NCBI GenBank assembly: GCA_001599755.1
Contig: BCHX01000005.1
Location: forward strand, 1,459,922-1,523,921
From: Gliomastix tumulicola
Lineage: Eukaryota > Ascomycota > Sordariomycetes > Hypocreales > Bionectriaceae
Direction of reading: 5' to 3'
Length of the DNA stretch: 64,000 bases
Part shown: in pieces, positions 10,765 to 22,161 of the stretch
How positions within the stretch are numbered: position 1 is the stretch's first letter
Layout of the letters: each line of letters starts with the position of its first letter
Translations under genes and position numbers: made by a program
Notes under the pieces: generated by a model
The model's input: only the letters and a program-made list of their open reading frames with translations
What the model was told of the DNA's origin: nothing
Databases searched by the model: none

Positions 10765-13159
10765 GGGGGGGGGACTACTTGATGGAGGTGGTCTTGTCAA
10801 CATCGGTGCGATTTGCAGGGTGTAGGGGGAAGGGGGGGGGCAGGCAGGATGCACTACCCCAGACCAGCTACATCCCATATTCCATACGCACATATCGGCC
10901 GTGCTGTTCACGATCATGAGGAGAGAGCTTGAGAGTGGCGAGCCAATAGGACGAGGGTCATCTTCGGGACCCTCTAACTGCATGATAGGTGAGAGATGGC
11001 CCAGAGCACCATGTCCGTCCTGGACACGCACGGCCGCACGAAAAAAAGAAAAGGGAACGCGTATCAGGCCGCGGGAACACAGACCAAAGCCACCCGGGGC
11101 TTACTCACACCCTCCCATCTCTGTCTCTCGGCCGCTCTAGCCTCCTTGCAGGGAAGGAAGCCTTCGCCTCCCGACGAAAACGGGACGAAAAGTACCATCA
11201 ATCACGAGAGCGCTGTCAAAGAGGCAGGTGTGACAGAGATGGTGATTCGTCGGTGTTTTGGCAAAGTTCCGCGGGCGGCTCGCAAGCCCATTGATGTGTC
11301 AATGACGGCGTCACTACATCACCTTTTTTTTTTTTTTTCGCCAGCCCTCATTCCTTCCGTGATACTCAGCAATCTCCAGCGCAGGCCTATCACAATCTTG
11401 CCCGGAGCCTGGAAGAGCCGTCCGGCCCCGAGAGGAGGCGTTCCAGTGGCTTGAGACAGCGGGTCTGACCTCCCCCTCCCAGCAGCCAACGAATGTCGTC
11501 CACGGCAGCCAATGATATATGCTGTGCAACCTCACCTCTCCCCTTCAGGCAGTGATCTCGATGATAAACCTGCTCATTCACGACTCGTGTGCAAGAAGGC
11601 ACAGCAGCCGGGCGCACAGAAATCACCGGCGCATCCGGAGGCAACCCAAGACACCCTTCTTCACATGCCAACATTTCAGGATACACAGGAAAGTCGGTCA
11701 GCAAGCCCTGGGGGAAGGGGGGGGGAGGGGGAGAATGTTCAGGTGTCCCGCGGGACCCAGTGATTTTCTGTTAATTCACGGGCAGAGAACGAGGCCCCAA
11801 CATACGGCCCCAGTTGCTACATACTACTACACCGTCTCTCGGGATTAAACCAGCTTCGGTTTCTGCTCAGTCGGTCGACAGGCATTCTATTAATAATGTC
11901 GGAGCTGCTGTGATCAGAGACTGCGAGCGTGCGCGCGCTGCTGCTGCTGCTGCTGCTGATCAATATTCCGCGTTCGGGAGACTACGCTTCTCCACACTGT
12001 CCAGCATAATCATCCTGATGGCAGAGCCCAAGGAGAGAGCCAAGCTCTGGCAGCAGGGTCAAGGTGACAAGCACCGCAGGGTGTGTGGGGGAGGGAAGGA
12101 AGATCCAATGGGATGGGCTCAGTTCTTCCTTCGACGCAATCGCCCCCAAGAACCCAGAGAGGTCCCAGAGCAATGGGCAATGCGAATGGGGGGGCGGACG
12201 TAGACGGGCGGTCCTTGGATAGAGCCAAGGGCTCTGATCCTTCGCCTGCAGCTGGTCTAAACGAGCGAGGCAAGCTGGAGCTGTTCGGTGACGATGGACG
12301 GGCCTGGCAGAGCCAAGGTGAATCAATGTTCCGTATCCGGATAATGGGCTGCTCAGTCTCCCGATCCCTGCCCTCTACACACGATGTGTCCGTCCGGCAA
12401 CGCGTCTGCCCATCCCATCCGCCGGTCGGTACGTCACTCTCGGCGCACAGTGAGAGAGGGAGCAGCATCGCGGAGTAAGATGGAGATAGCAAGAGAGGGG
12501 CATCAGGGGCAGCAGCATCAGTGAGGCGAGAGCAGAACCACATCGCACCGCCGGGAGAGGGAGGGAGTGGAGACCTGCTATCAATTGAACTCGCAGCAAA
12601 CGTGCAATTTATCCATCCTGTCATTAATCATTGTCCCGTTTGGTCGGAGCGGCGGGGTCGTTGGGCACTGAGCGTGACTGCTGTCCCGTCTATCCTTGCC
12701 GCTTGGTGAGAGGGAGGTCTAAGTGACACCGCGCTATGTGCAGGTCTGTACTCTGTACCGTGTCGGTCCAGGTATCTTGACTTTGGGCTGAGCGGTGTCT
12801 CGAGCTGACCTGGCCGGTGGACTACTGCTGCCTCTCCTTCTCTGCTCCCTCTTCTCTTCTTCTCCTCTTTCTTTCTTTCTTTCTTTCTTCTTCCATCATC
12901 TCGCGTCTTGTCCTTCTTCTTACAAGTCAGATACCAACCATACTCTCTTCTCGCGTCGTCTTTGACAAGCCTCGTCCTGCCCGCTCAGTCAGTCAGTCAG
13001 TCCCTGCAGCGATCTCCTCTACTTGGCCCATCGGCCCAGCGTATCGGGTTCATAGCACGCCCCCCTTATCACTGCCTACAGTAGCCAGCAGTCGATCGCC
13101 TAGCGGTTTGCTTACTTACCTACCTATTCACACTTTGCCCATCTCGCTCCCACGCAGCA

Positions 13160-14761
13160 ATGTCCGTCCCTGGCCCTTCTGCTGGACCGGCGGCTCCCAT
13201 GCCTGTGGACGGGAGCGTCCCAGAGCCGGGCATCTTTGGCGGCTTTGGCGGCTTTGACGGCTACGGCCCAGGCCCAGGCCACGGCCACGGCCACGGCCCG
13301 CAGCCCGCTGATTCCTACGCCATCAGGGCTGAGGTAGACCGCATGAACAACCGGGAGCTCAGCGAGCAGGGCAAGGAGCTCGGCCAGTACGTCCGCGGGC
13401 TGTACGATACGGGCGTGAAGATGTACGACAAGGACATGTTCCGCGAGGCGGAGGATGCAGTTGCGGTCGATCCGCGCCCCCAAGAGATTGATATCCGGAG
13501 CAGTAAGTCGGGGTCCCCCCCCCCCCTCCTCCCCTGGCGTTCTCTCCCCCACGCTATTGCGCACATCATTCTCCCACGCGCGCGCGGGCGCGGGCGCGCA
13601 GCTTCGCTTAGTGTGGGCTTGGCTGATTGGACTGACCGCGATGCAGTGAACGGGCAGTATCGCCACAAGCACGTCCCCGAGGAGGGCTACGACCCCACGT
13701 TCCTCCCGATGGGCGACTTTGAGATGGAGCGTTGGTATGTCTATCTACCACCACCCGTTCCCACACGAACAGTGCGCCAGCTAACACACAGGGGGGGGGA
13801 AGGCAAATCACGGCTCGATTCACAATCATCCAGCACCTCATCTACCGCGCTGAGGAGAGGAATCTGGACTACGATGATGAGGACAAGACTCGCCCGTGGA
13901 CCGTCAAGCCGGCCGTTGACGACGATGACCGCGCCCTCGCGACGCGTTCCTTCACCCTCGGCCGCCGCGCCCAGAGATTCCTGAACACGTCCATCTACAC
14001 CCTCCGGGCTGCCTGGGACGAGACCAAGCACAACTGGATAAACAGCCGCACCTACAGGGATCTTCTTGCGCGCCTCGCGACCGTCCAGTGCCCCCCGAAC
14101 GCCAACAAGCTGATCTGCTTCGGCCTCGGTAGCCTCGATGGCAACGACAGGGACGAGACCCTCAGGGAGCTGGCGGAGGACAAGCTGCCCCTCCGTGCCG
14201 CCATGACCCAGCACCTCGCCGCGCAGACCATGGCGTCCGTCCTTGGTGCGCAGATTGGCAAGCCGCCGCTGCGCATCATGGCCCAGGATCCTGCCTACGC
14301 GCCGGGCCAGGTCGAGTTCCTCGCCGAGGTGGGCATCGATGTCATCCCCGGCATTGGCGCCCTCGGCTTCACCTACGTGGACGATGACTCCATCGTCTTC
14401 AGCTGCAGCCCAGACGTGCCTGTCAAGCAGATCGTCGCCGACATCGCGAAGCCAGCCGGCATGATCTGGAACTCCGTCAAGCCAGCCGAGCTCGCGCTCA
14501 ACCACTGGACGATCCACGAGGCCTTTGGCCAGGAGATGATTGTCGCGTAAGTGGTCCCCCCCTCGCGCTGCCTGTCTGATGTTGGGCGTAGACTGACTGA
14601 CTGACTGACTGACTGACTGACCGACTGGCCATTGTAGTCCTTGGGCCACTGACGAGGACTCTTCTCGTGTTCGTGCTCTGATCACAGAGTACAACAGGGC
14701 CACCTTCCCCGCCGACTACGAGCGCTTCGGCCGCCTGGAGATCTATATGCGCCAGCATTAA
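13160..14761 (+). CDS. SRR1-like domain protein
   Basis: Four exons: 13160-13502, 13647-13734, 13803-14546 and 14638-14761, giving 432 residues. The core (KLICFGLGSLD, an H-containing helix TQHLAAQTMASVL, IMAQDPAYAPGQVEFLAEVG, then a Thr/Asp beta segment and FSCSPDVPVKQIV) follows the layout of the SRR1-like family, first known from the plant red-light/circadian gene SRR1 and also found in fungi with poorly defined roles. The acceptor of intron 2 was placed at gggaag before GCAAATC because only that site restores the reading frame after the phase-2 donor. The N-terminus is Gly/His-rich (GPGHGHGHGHGP) and probably disordered. Intron 3 contains a (GACT)n array. The gene follows a 4.4 kb spacer and is followed by an oppositely oriented gene. 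Confidence 0.75.
14591..14621. repeat. (GACT)n microsatellite in intron
   Basis: About seven to eight GACT units lie within intron 3 of the SRR1-like gene. The same tetranucleotide family (CAGT/GACT) recurs near 7167 and 12985 in this window. Confidence 0.9.
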
Positions 14762-15197
14762 GACGCTCCGTGCCGTCGTGAGTGTACACTATCGATCGTA
14801 AAGGTTTTTTTTTCTTTTTTCTTTTTTTGGGGTTTTCGCCTCTGCCTCTTCTGGCACGCTAAAATCTGATGTTCAGCACCGTTTGGCACGGCACGGCAAA
14901 TGGGCTGAACACACGGATATGACTGGGTTTTTAATGACGGGTATTTTGGCATTGCAACGGCACGCATGCGAAGAACAATTGAAGCATTCCATGCGCAGGA
15001 TAGACAAACAGCGGGAATTTGATGAATGGGAAGGAAATCCAAGTAGCTAGAATGAGTATTACCTGAAATCTATGGACGTTGACGCGAGTCCTCCCACTCT
15101 ATAAACCTGAACACCGCCCCCTAGTTATGCCCCTCCTCCCTGTGAGCACCACTACAGGGCTGAATTACAGTGCATGGCCCGTGTGTCAGCTTCTAAC
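14762..15197. other. Intergenic region between convergent genes
   Basis: 3' flanks of the SRR1-like gene (plus) and the VOC gene (minus). A T-rich run near 14801-14828 follows the first stop. No gene seen. Confidence 0.5.
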
Positions 15198-15938
15198 TTA
15201 TCGCTGGGGCTGGATCTCAATGATATTCCCGTCGGGATCAGCGATGAAGATGAACCGCCAGTTGATCTCGTCCAGCGTCGCGCCAATCTGCTCCTTCTCG
15301 TCCTCCCCGAGCTGCGCCCAGGCGGCGGGGGGGAAGCTGTTGGCATTGGCGACGGGACCGTCCCTCGGCGTCGGAGAATCAACCTTCTTGAGGAACGCGA
15401 CGCCGCGCGACTCGAGCCAGGTCTGCGCGGCGTCAATGTCCGGCACGACGATCCCGAGGTGGCCAAAGGTGTTGGCCTCCTCGCTCGACGCGGGCAGGTC
15501 CTGCTGCGCGGGGACGTCGAGGCAGAGCATCTCGACGAGGCCCGACAGGTTGCTCATGTCGCGGGCGAGCTCGGCGCTGGTCTGGTAGCCCGTGCCGTTG
15601 CGCCCGCCCTGCGCGTAGCCCAGGTAGGAGACGGTGAGGTGCTCCGAGGCCGCGAGGGAGAAGATCTCGCGGAGGCCGAGGACGCGGGTGTAGAAGTCGA
15701 TGCTCGCCGTCATGTTCCTGACGTTGAGCGACAGGTGCGTCAGGAAGTAGCCCTGAGTCGCCAGCGGGGACGGCTCGTCACTGCCCAGGATCGGGACGGG
15801 GGGCGACGGCGGCGGCGGCGGCGGCTGGGTGTCGTTGGTGGCGCTACTTCGGGGGGCGACAGTAGGATGAGCCCCTGTAAGTGTAAGTTGGGCGAGTGCA
15901 ACAGCGCCGGCCAGCACGATGGACTTGGTGGAGAGCAT
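15198..15938 (-). CDS. Secreted VOC-superfamily (glyoxalase/bleomycin-resistance fold) protein
   Basis: Single exon, 246 residues. A clear signal peptide (MLSTKSIVLAGAVALAQLTL, followed by TGA-HP) and several N-x-S/T sequons (NDT, NMT, NGT, NLS) suggest export. After a Pro-rich linker come two beta-alpha-beta-beta-beta-like halves: THLSLNVRNMTASIDFYTRV and GHLGIVVPDIDAAQTWLESR, ending in FIFIADPDGNIIEI. That is the paired arrangement of glyoxalase I and related VOC proteins. Candidate metal ligands are the first-half His in THLSL, a Glu in the first repeat, the His in GHLG and the terminal Glu of IIEI. Known glyoxalase I enzymes are intracellular and use glutathione adducts, so an exported member probably has another substrate. 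The start is supported by the signal peptide. Confidence 0.85.
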   Translation of the reverse strand: MLSTKSIVLAGAVALAQLTLTGAHPTVAPRSSATNDTQPPPPPPSPPVPILGSDEPSPLATQGYFLTHLSLNVRNMTASIDFYTRVLGLREIFSLAASEHLTVSYLGYAQGGRNGTGYQTSAELARDMSNLSGLVEMLCLDVPAQQDLPASSEEANTFGHLGIVVPDIDAAQTWLESRGVAFLKKVDSPTPRDGPVANANSFPPAAWAQLGEDEKEQIGATLDEINWRFIFIADPDGNIIEIQPQR

Positions 15939-18034
15939 CTTCAGAGGGTTTCTTGGTGGTGTAGTTACTGTATAAGCGAGTATTGGTAGTGTGAAGCTGT
16001 GTGGATTGGCGGATGCGATGCTTTGGCTTGAACTGTTGCGATGATGGCTTCTACAACCTTCAGAGACGGACTCAGAGGTTCTTATTTATCATCTTCTCTT
16101 CTTCAATTGTGATGCTATCAACTGCGGTGAGCTTGCATCGCATCGCGAGGCACGCACCGCGACGCTCGCGAATTCGTCCGTCGCTCCAGCGAGCTCTCGC
16201 GATGCGAGTGCTTACGCCGCGAGTCGGTCGGCAGGAGCTAGCGCCTGGGGCTGTGTGTGTGTGTTCCCTGTCTCCATTACCGCAACCTTGCACCACCCAC
16301 CCAGCATCTTTGTCTCCCCCAAGCGAGAGCGATGACTGATCTGGCTCATCTCGATGGCATTGCACGATGCGATCGCTGTATTTCATCGAAATGAGATGCT
16401 GGCACGACATTGCGTGCACAGCACGATGGCCGGACGCTGTGCTGCGGGCTGGCTGTTTCGCACCGGATGCACAGACATGGGCTCCCCATTCGCCAGAGAC
16501 GGGGGACCGTATAGGTAATAAACGCCAAGCAACGGCGGTTAATATCAGACAAACAAACGGTCAAGACATTTCCTCACAGTTACAGTCCTCCGTCTCACCC
16601 GACGACTCATGCTCAGCAAAGCCGCACATTTGCAATTGCAAGCTCGAAAACCTGCTTTCAGTCCTCGTCACCGACTTCCACGCACTTGCCATGCACGCAA
16701 GTGGATCAGGCTTACCAGGGGGGCACGGGGGGTGTCCAGGACGAGCAGCGAAAGCCTGGGAGATCGCGACTTTGGCTCAATGCCGAGCTCCACGCCTCTG
16801 TCGTTAGCGGCGAAGCTGCCAGAGCAGGCACACATTCCCTTGAACGCCTTCCCCCGCAATGTTCCCGTTGGCAGGCTCACTAACTGACGGGCCGGGTGGG
16901 AAGACGGAAATAGTTAGGGAGTTGGACAGCAGGGCGGGAAAGTGGTTCGTCCAAAGACAAAGAAGATCTTATCTCTCTGAGGAGCAAGTGTTAGAGGCGA
17001 GGTTATCACGCAGATAAGTATCGCCGCCGCTGCGGGCGTGAGAAGAGGGGACCCGAACGGGCGCTGTGAGCGAGCCAACGCTTGCACGTTGGGAGCAGCC
17101 CCGGCGGTACAGCAGCGACATCATCACTAAAAAGGAGCGGAGGGCAGAAGAGGGCGGTGTCGGCAACGCAATGACCGGGATGGATCAGCTGATTGATCCC
17201 CTCCTCCCATGGACATGGAACAGCACGCAGCAGCATCAGCATGGGCAGGAGGACATGGACAAGGGGGCGACAGTCCACGTTGGACAAGCTTTTTTCCTGC
17301 ATTTTCTGCCTGCAAGCATCAGCCATTACCTCTCCAATCGGTCCTTATGCCATCAGCGCCCGTAGAAGACGTGTCCCCTGAACCGTCCGCTTCGTCTCGG
17401 GTCTCACGGTGACGGATTCGAGAGAGGGGGGAGGGGAGAAAGCACAGAAAAAAACAAAAAGAGAAAAAAAGGAGGAAGAAGCAAGGTGAGACCTTGGCTG
17501 GACGCACGTCTCGGAGCATTCGCTTGGTTACCACCCTCCTATTCGCTGGTGCCGCGTGGAGGCGTCAAAGCTGGTGTAGCACTTGCATAAGTGTGCAGCA
17601 AGGTATGTTGCAGTCCGCACCGTACTCGTCGATGGCCGGCCTGGCTCCCCGCGCGTGTGTGACGCCTCACTTTTTTTTTTTCCTGCTTGTCTCTGGTACG
17701 GCCGTGTCCTGGCCGGTTCTGGCCCTAGGGTCGGCTTGAGTGGCTGGCTGAAAACGCCCTGGGAAGAAATGGTGCAGTCGCAGTGCCGGATTTCCAGGTC
17801 AAGTCTCTCTCCCACACCCTCTCTGCCAGCTAGCTGCACAACTGCTCGCTCCGTCTTCTCCCTTCCACTTCATCCATCCATCCATCCATACATTCGTCCA
17901 TCAATCTCTCCTCCTTTTCCATCGCATCTACCATCAATCGTCGTCCCGTTCCGCAGGACAAATCGACCCGCAGCCCTGCTCCCCCAAACACAACAACAAC
18001 CATAGGAGAACGACCTATCAACGATACCGCAAAG
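15939..18034. other. Intergenic region (2.1 kb)
   Basis: Upstream flanks of the VOC gene (minus) and of the unknown 209-residue gene (plus). A 12-bp inverted repeat (16138-16149 with 16196-16207) lies about 200-270 bp upstream of the VOC start codon. Purine- and pyrimidine-rich runs occur near 17425-17480 and 17810-17960, and (ATCC)n near 17872-17890. No gene recognised. Confidence 0.45.
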
Positions 18035-18664
18035 ATGGCCATAGGATGGAGACCAGACGCTGACGGCAACATGGTCCCGGTAGACCTAGGCAAGGCGTCC
18101 ATGCAAGGCCCGGACGAGTTCGAGGATCTCGACAGCCCGATCAACAGGCCGACGCAGCGCGTCACACGGAAGCTCAAGCCCGTCGTCCTGCCGCGGCCCG
18201 AGAGCAGCTTCATGATCGTCCAGGAGGGCACCCGCAGGGCCCTCGCCGCCGGCAAGAAGGTCGTCGGCGGCAGGACGGACCTCGCCCTCGTGGACCGCGT
18301 CTGGGCCGTTCCGCACGCCCACGTCGTCTGGGAGTGCGTCATGGGCAGCGACCACTACCGCTTCAGGAACCGCGCCAACGGGCTCATCCTCTGCCACGAC
18401 GGCGTCGGCAACGTGCATCTCGCCGACCCAGAGGCCAGGGGGTCTACGTCCATCGCCTGCAAGGTCATCGTCCCGATGCCGGACATATGCGAGGGCGGCA
18501 GCCTGGTCATGATCCTGGACTACTGGGCCGACCACAGACACCTCAAGATCAAGAAGGACACCAACCAGGTTGTGGCTCCAAGGAGAGACGAGGAGTTTCA
18601 TGGCGAGAGCCTCTGGAGGTTCATGCTGGTCAAAGACTTCATTCCAGCTCCGTTTTACTCCTGA
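18035..18664 (+). CDS. Hypothetical protein, possibly beta-trefoil-like
   Basis: Single exon, 209 residues, with no signal peptide or membrane segment. The second half alternates short hydrophobic strands and turns (HVVWECVMGSDHYRFRN, GLILCHDGVGNVHLAD, SLVMILDYWADHRHLKIKK, SLWRFMLVKDF). It is reminiscent of beta-trefoil or lipocalin-like all-beta proteins, but no QxW motif of ricin-B lectins is present and the resemblance is weak. I do not recognise the family. GC3-rich codon use and a pyrimidine-rich leader ending in a CAACAACAAC-type stretch before the ATG fit a real fungal gene. Confidence 0.6.
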   Translation: MAIGWRPDADGNMVPVDLGKASMQGPDEFEDLDSPINRPTQRVTRKLKPVVLPRPESSFMIVQEGTRRALAAGKKVVGGRTDLALVDRVWAVPHAHVVWECVMGSDHYRFRNRANGLILCHDGVGNVHLADPEARGSTSIACKVIVPMPDICEGGSLVMILDYWADHRHLKIKKDTNQVVAPRRDEEFHGESLWRFMLVKDFIPAPFYS

Positions 18665-20281
18665 GAAGGAGCGGCTACAAGATCTGTCGCTTCGACATGG
18701 GAGTGGCCGGGTAGGAAGCCCCCGTTTAAGGTGGTATTGTTGCGATAGGCGGGAGAGCATCAAGCAGTTTATTTAGGGTCAATGATGAGGCTTGGGCAGA
18801 CAGCATATCGATGTATCGTGCGCCATCAGATTGGAATCCTCAGGCAGCACCTTTCATTAGCACTGTATCTTTTAATGATGAGACGTCAACAAGTCAACTC
18901 GACGAGTCCGTAGCCTGGCATCGCTCCTTGGTCGCGTTTTCTGGTCATCGTCCTCTCCGTCTCCCAGCGTCCTCCCCGAGCAACCACTGTTTGTTGTCAT
19001 CCCAATCACCACTTTGTTTCTCTCGCCCTCTTCTCTACGGGCGCAAGTTGGGCGTTGCAGATTGCACATTACCACCCACCATACCCAACTCCCATTCTGG
19101 CAACTTTCGCGCTGATAACACAGACAGAGGGTACACTGGCTGCCATCCACAATAGCTGCCACCGGCTGTTGAAGCTTCTCGACTGCCGGCCTTGATCGGC
19201 GCCATGTCAGGGTCGTAGTCGTCGCGTATAGACACGCACGCCCCTCCCCAATCCGGTATATACATTGCGTACGGTGCAGCATTACACGTTGGCCCTTGAT
19301 CATAAGTCGGGCTCCGAAGTGGTGTGTGGACGGACGGCCCAGGCAAGATATCAGTAGCATCGGCGACGTGGGTGTCGCTCTGAATGTCACATATACAGCC
19401 CCAAGATCAACACCATGTGCAGAGGCGCGCCCGTCCATTGGCCGAGCGCCCCGGATGAAAGTGACAATTGATAAGACTTTGTTGCTGCCCCCCCCCAAAA
19501 GGCCGAAGCGACGGGGATGTGACAGGATGCATGCATCGCGCGCGGCGCCCAACAAGACCAGGCAGAAATGCCACGACGTGGTATCCTGCTCGGAGCCGAG
19601 GGCGCCCGCAAACCTGCAGCCCGTCCTGCGGCCTTCCATGCTCACACACCCTCAAGGTGCGTGATGGTCAAACCCGGTGAAGCCCTCTGGCTCTGTCAAA
19701 AGGGGGAGTTGCGGTGCGAAATCCCCGCCGCCATTGACGACATGGGCGTCGATATGACGCCTCCGGGCTACGGAAGCGGGCGAGATCGTCAGCAGGGCAT
19801 TGGCAGGCCATGACGGGCTCGCAGTCTCAACCCAAGGCAGCACGGCAAATGCGGCCGTGAGGCCCAGCCAGGGGTGTTGGTCGTGGATGTCACACGCATC
19901 CTGCAGAGACGAGGGAGAGCAGCGGAGGTGTGCAAGAAAGTGCTATCGGCAGTCTCAAGTACTCGAAACCCAAGTAGCATCCCCAACAAAAAGACCCTGC
20001 CTGTGATGGTGGATGAAAAGTGCCGTGCCCGTCGAGTCAGACCACTTGCACCATCAGGCGATGTTGGGTTTGTTGATGGTCCCCGAGGCCCGCTGGAAGG
20101 AGAAATATCCAGCGAGTGAAGGGGGGCCAGTTTTAGCGGGCGAGCTGCTGGGCTTTCAGTGGACCTAATTACAGCGAGCGCCGATCGTGAGAGCTTCTTC
20201 CATTCCGCGCCGCTCGAGCAACGATCTGCGGCCCCTTCTTTCTGTCATTGCGCTGCACAACCTTCAGCATCCGACGTCGCC
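18665..20281. other. Intergenic region (1.6 kb)
   Basis: No gene recognised. It contains short overlapping open frames on both strands without domain signals. The right end is the promoter of COQ4. Confidence 0.45.
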
Positions 20282-21247
20282 ATGACGAAATACGCGCTCA
20301 GGCTCCGGCCTAACTTGCCTGTCAGACAGACTCTCGGGCTGCCATTGCCGACGTGCGCAGCCTGTGCCGCCTCGATACCGGCCTCGAGACGCTTCTCGGT
20401 GCTGAAGCGGCCGCCTCCCAACTATCCCGGCCATGTGCCTCTGACGACGATTGAGCGCGCCGGCCTGGCCGTGGGCTCGGGCATCATGTCCCTGTTCGAT
20501 CCCTACCGTCACGGTACGTCGTGCGTTCCATGCTTTTCGGTCGTATAGCTGAACCAGCCAGCCAGCCAGCCAGCCAGCTGACGAGCCAGCCACACAGATC
20601 TCATCGCCGCCCTCGGCGAGGCCACGGCCACGCCCTACTTCATCTACCGCCTCCGCGACGCCATGCTCGCCGACCCGACCGGCCGCCGCATCCTCCGCCT
20701 CCGCCCGCGCATCTCGTCCGCGACGCTCTCCGTCGACGCCCTCCGCGCGCTCCCCGACAACACCGTCGGCCGCGCCTACGTCGGCTGGCTCGACCGCGAG
20801 GGCGTCTCGCCGGACACGCGCTCCCGGGTCCGGTACATCGACGACGAGGAGTGCGCCTACGTCATGCAGCGCTACCGCGAGTGCCACGACTTCTACCACG
20901 CCGTCACGGGCCTGCCCATCGTCCGCGAGGGCGAGGTCGCCCTCAAGGCCTTCGAGTTCGCCAACACCCTCCTCCCCATGACGGGGCTCAGCATGCTCGC
21001 CGTCGCGACGCTCAAGCCCGCCGAGAGGAGCCGCTTCTGGCGGACGTACCTGCCCTGGGCTGTCAGGAACGGCGTCCGGAGCAAGGAGCTCATCAACGTG
21101 TTCTGGGAGGAGCAGCTCGAGCGGGACGTCGGGGAGCTGCGGGCCGAGCTGGGCATCGAGCAGCCGCCGGACCTGAGAGACATACGGAGGAGGGAGCGCG
21201 AGGAGAGGAAGAGGTTGAAGGCGCAGCGGGAGGCAGGGGGCGTCTAA
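20282..21247 (+). CDS. COQ4: Ubiquinone biosynthesis protein COQ4, mitochondrial
   Basis: Two exons, 20282-20513 and 20598-21247 (293 residues), joined by an 84-nt intron with gtacgt donor and cacag acceptor that contains a (CAGC)n array. COQ4 is a matrix-side inner-membrane protein that organises the coenzyme Q biosynthetic complex and takes part in C1 decarboxylation/hydroxylation of the ring. The diagnostic metal motif HD-x2-H-x11-E is intact in CHDFYHAVTGLPIVREGE. Other family signatures are YPGHVPLTTIERAGLAVGSG, FANTLLPMTGLS and WAVRNG. The Arg-rich, acid-poor N-terminus (MTKYALRLRPNLPVRQT) is a plausible mitochondrial targeting sequence. It is convergent with PDCD5. Confidence 0.95.
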
Positions 21248-21572
21248 ACAAGTCTCCCCCCCCCCTCCCTTCTCCGGGGGGTGCCCGCGATATCTTGTAG
21301 ATTTCATTGTAGAACTACCTTATGCCAGATGGGGTGCGCCCAATGCGCCGAGGCCAATTTTGTTGTACCACTACCTTAGCCTAGTAAATCACCGTCGAAA
21401 AGACGACTGCCGCGCGCCGCCTCGGCTGCCCTTCTCGTCGATGTTCGCACGCGCGGCGGCGAGACGAACCAAATAACACCACCAGATCATGTCGTATATC
21501 CATCCATCCATCCATCCATCCATCATCATACCTCCCAGGGAAAAAAAAAAGGCGGCCCCGAGCAAAACAAGC
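21248..21572. other. Intergenic region between convergent COQ4 and PDCD5
   Basis: Contains a (CATC)n/(ATCC)n array at about 21497-21525 and a 10-11-nt A run at about 21541. No gene seen. Confidence 0.5.
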
Positions 21573-22161
21573 TCACAGGTCCAGCAGGTCGTCGTCCTCG
21601 TCGTCCCACCCCTTGCGCCGGCTCACGACAATCTTCTCCTCCTCCTTCTTGTCCGCCACGGCGTTGAGGAGCTCCTTGAGCTGCTCCTCCGTCACCTTCT
21701 GCCGCAGCTGCCCGCTCTGCGCCAGCATGATCAGCCGGTTCTCGACGTCGGTCGCCCGCTGCTCCTTGACGAGCCTGATGCGCCCGAGGCGGTCGGCTGC
21801 TTCCGGGTGGAGGATCTGGCTCAGGATGTGTTGTCGCGCCTCGTCTTGCTGCCTGGGGGGGGGGGGACGTGTGTCGCGTGAGCATGCGTTCAAACACTGG
21901 CAGGGAGAGGAGAGGAGAGGAGAGGAGAAAGGGGAAGAGTCTGCTTGACAGGGCGGGAAGCTCACCTCTTCTTCTGGTCGTCGTCGCCGCCGCCGCCGCC
22001 TGCAGATCGCTGGCCGCCAGAGCCGCCTCCGCCTCCGCCACCTTGCGACTTGAGCTGCTCGAGGCGAGCTTTGCGGATCTGTTGCCTCGTAGTTAGCCAG
22101 TGGGTAGTCGTAGAAGTCAAGTCGCGGCGCGCAGTACCTGCTCGAGTTCTGAGTCGTCCAT
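21573..22161 (-). CDS. PDCD5-family protein (programmed cell death 5 homologue)
   Basis: Three exons on the minus strand: 22161-22138 (eight codons, MDDSELEQ), 22078-21966 and 21852-21573, giving 138 residues. PDCD5/TFAR19 proteins are small helical DNA- or chaperonin-associated proteins conserved from archaea to humans. The conserved core is clear: QDEARQHILSQILHPEAADR, RIRLVKEQRATDVENRLIML and LRQKVTEEQLKELL. A Gly-rich insert (GGGGGGGSGG, encoded by GCC/GCC-type repeats) sits between the first helix and the core. The C-terminus is acidic (DDEDDDLLDL). The very short first exon and the poly-C acceptor (near 21853) make this gene easy to misannotate; the start was chosen because MDDSELEQIRKARL matches the family N-terminus. 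Confidence 0.9.

Larger units (their letters stand above)
8733..13159. other. Long gene-poor spacer (4.4 kb)
   Basis: No gene recognised on either strand. Contents include (GGAT)n at about 8777-8809, a GATGAG hexanucleotide array at about 8861-8908, a G run near 9999-10014, a small inverted repeat at 10082-10123, an assembly gap at 10710-10764, (CTG)n near 11939-11959, (TTTC)n near 12868-12888 and (CAGT)n at 12985-13002. The open frames present are short and made mostly of simple sequence. The right end is pyrimidine-rich and is presumably the promoter and 5' leader of the SRR1-like gene. Confidence 0.5.

Noticed and set aside
14591..14621. Regular tetranucleotide arrays as possible CRISPR-like repeats
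   Set aside because: They are uninterrupted microsatellites without spacers, and the genome is eukaryotic.
13741..14703. 320-codon minus-strand frame opposite the SRR1-like gene
   Set aside because: Antisense shadow of GC3-rich exons; it crosses introns and the GACT repeat.
20264..21307. 347-codon minus-strand open frame opposite COQ4
   Set aside because: Antisense shadow of the GC3-rich COQ4 exon; its Arg/Ala/Gly/Leu composition and lack of motifs fit a mirror frame.
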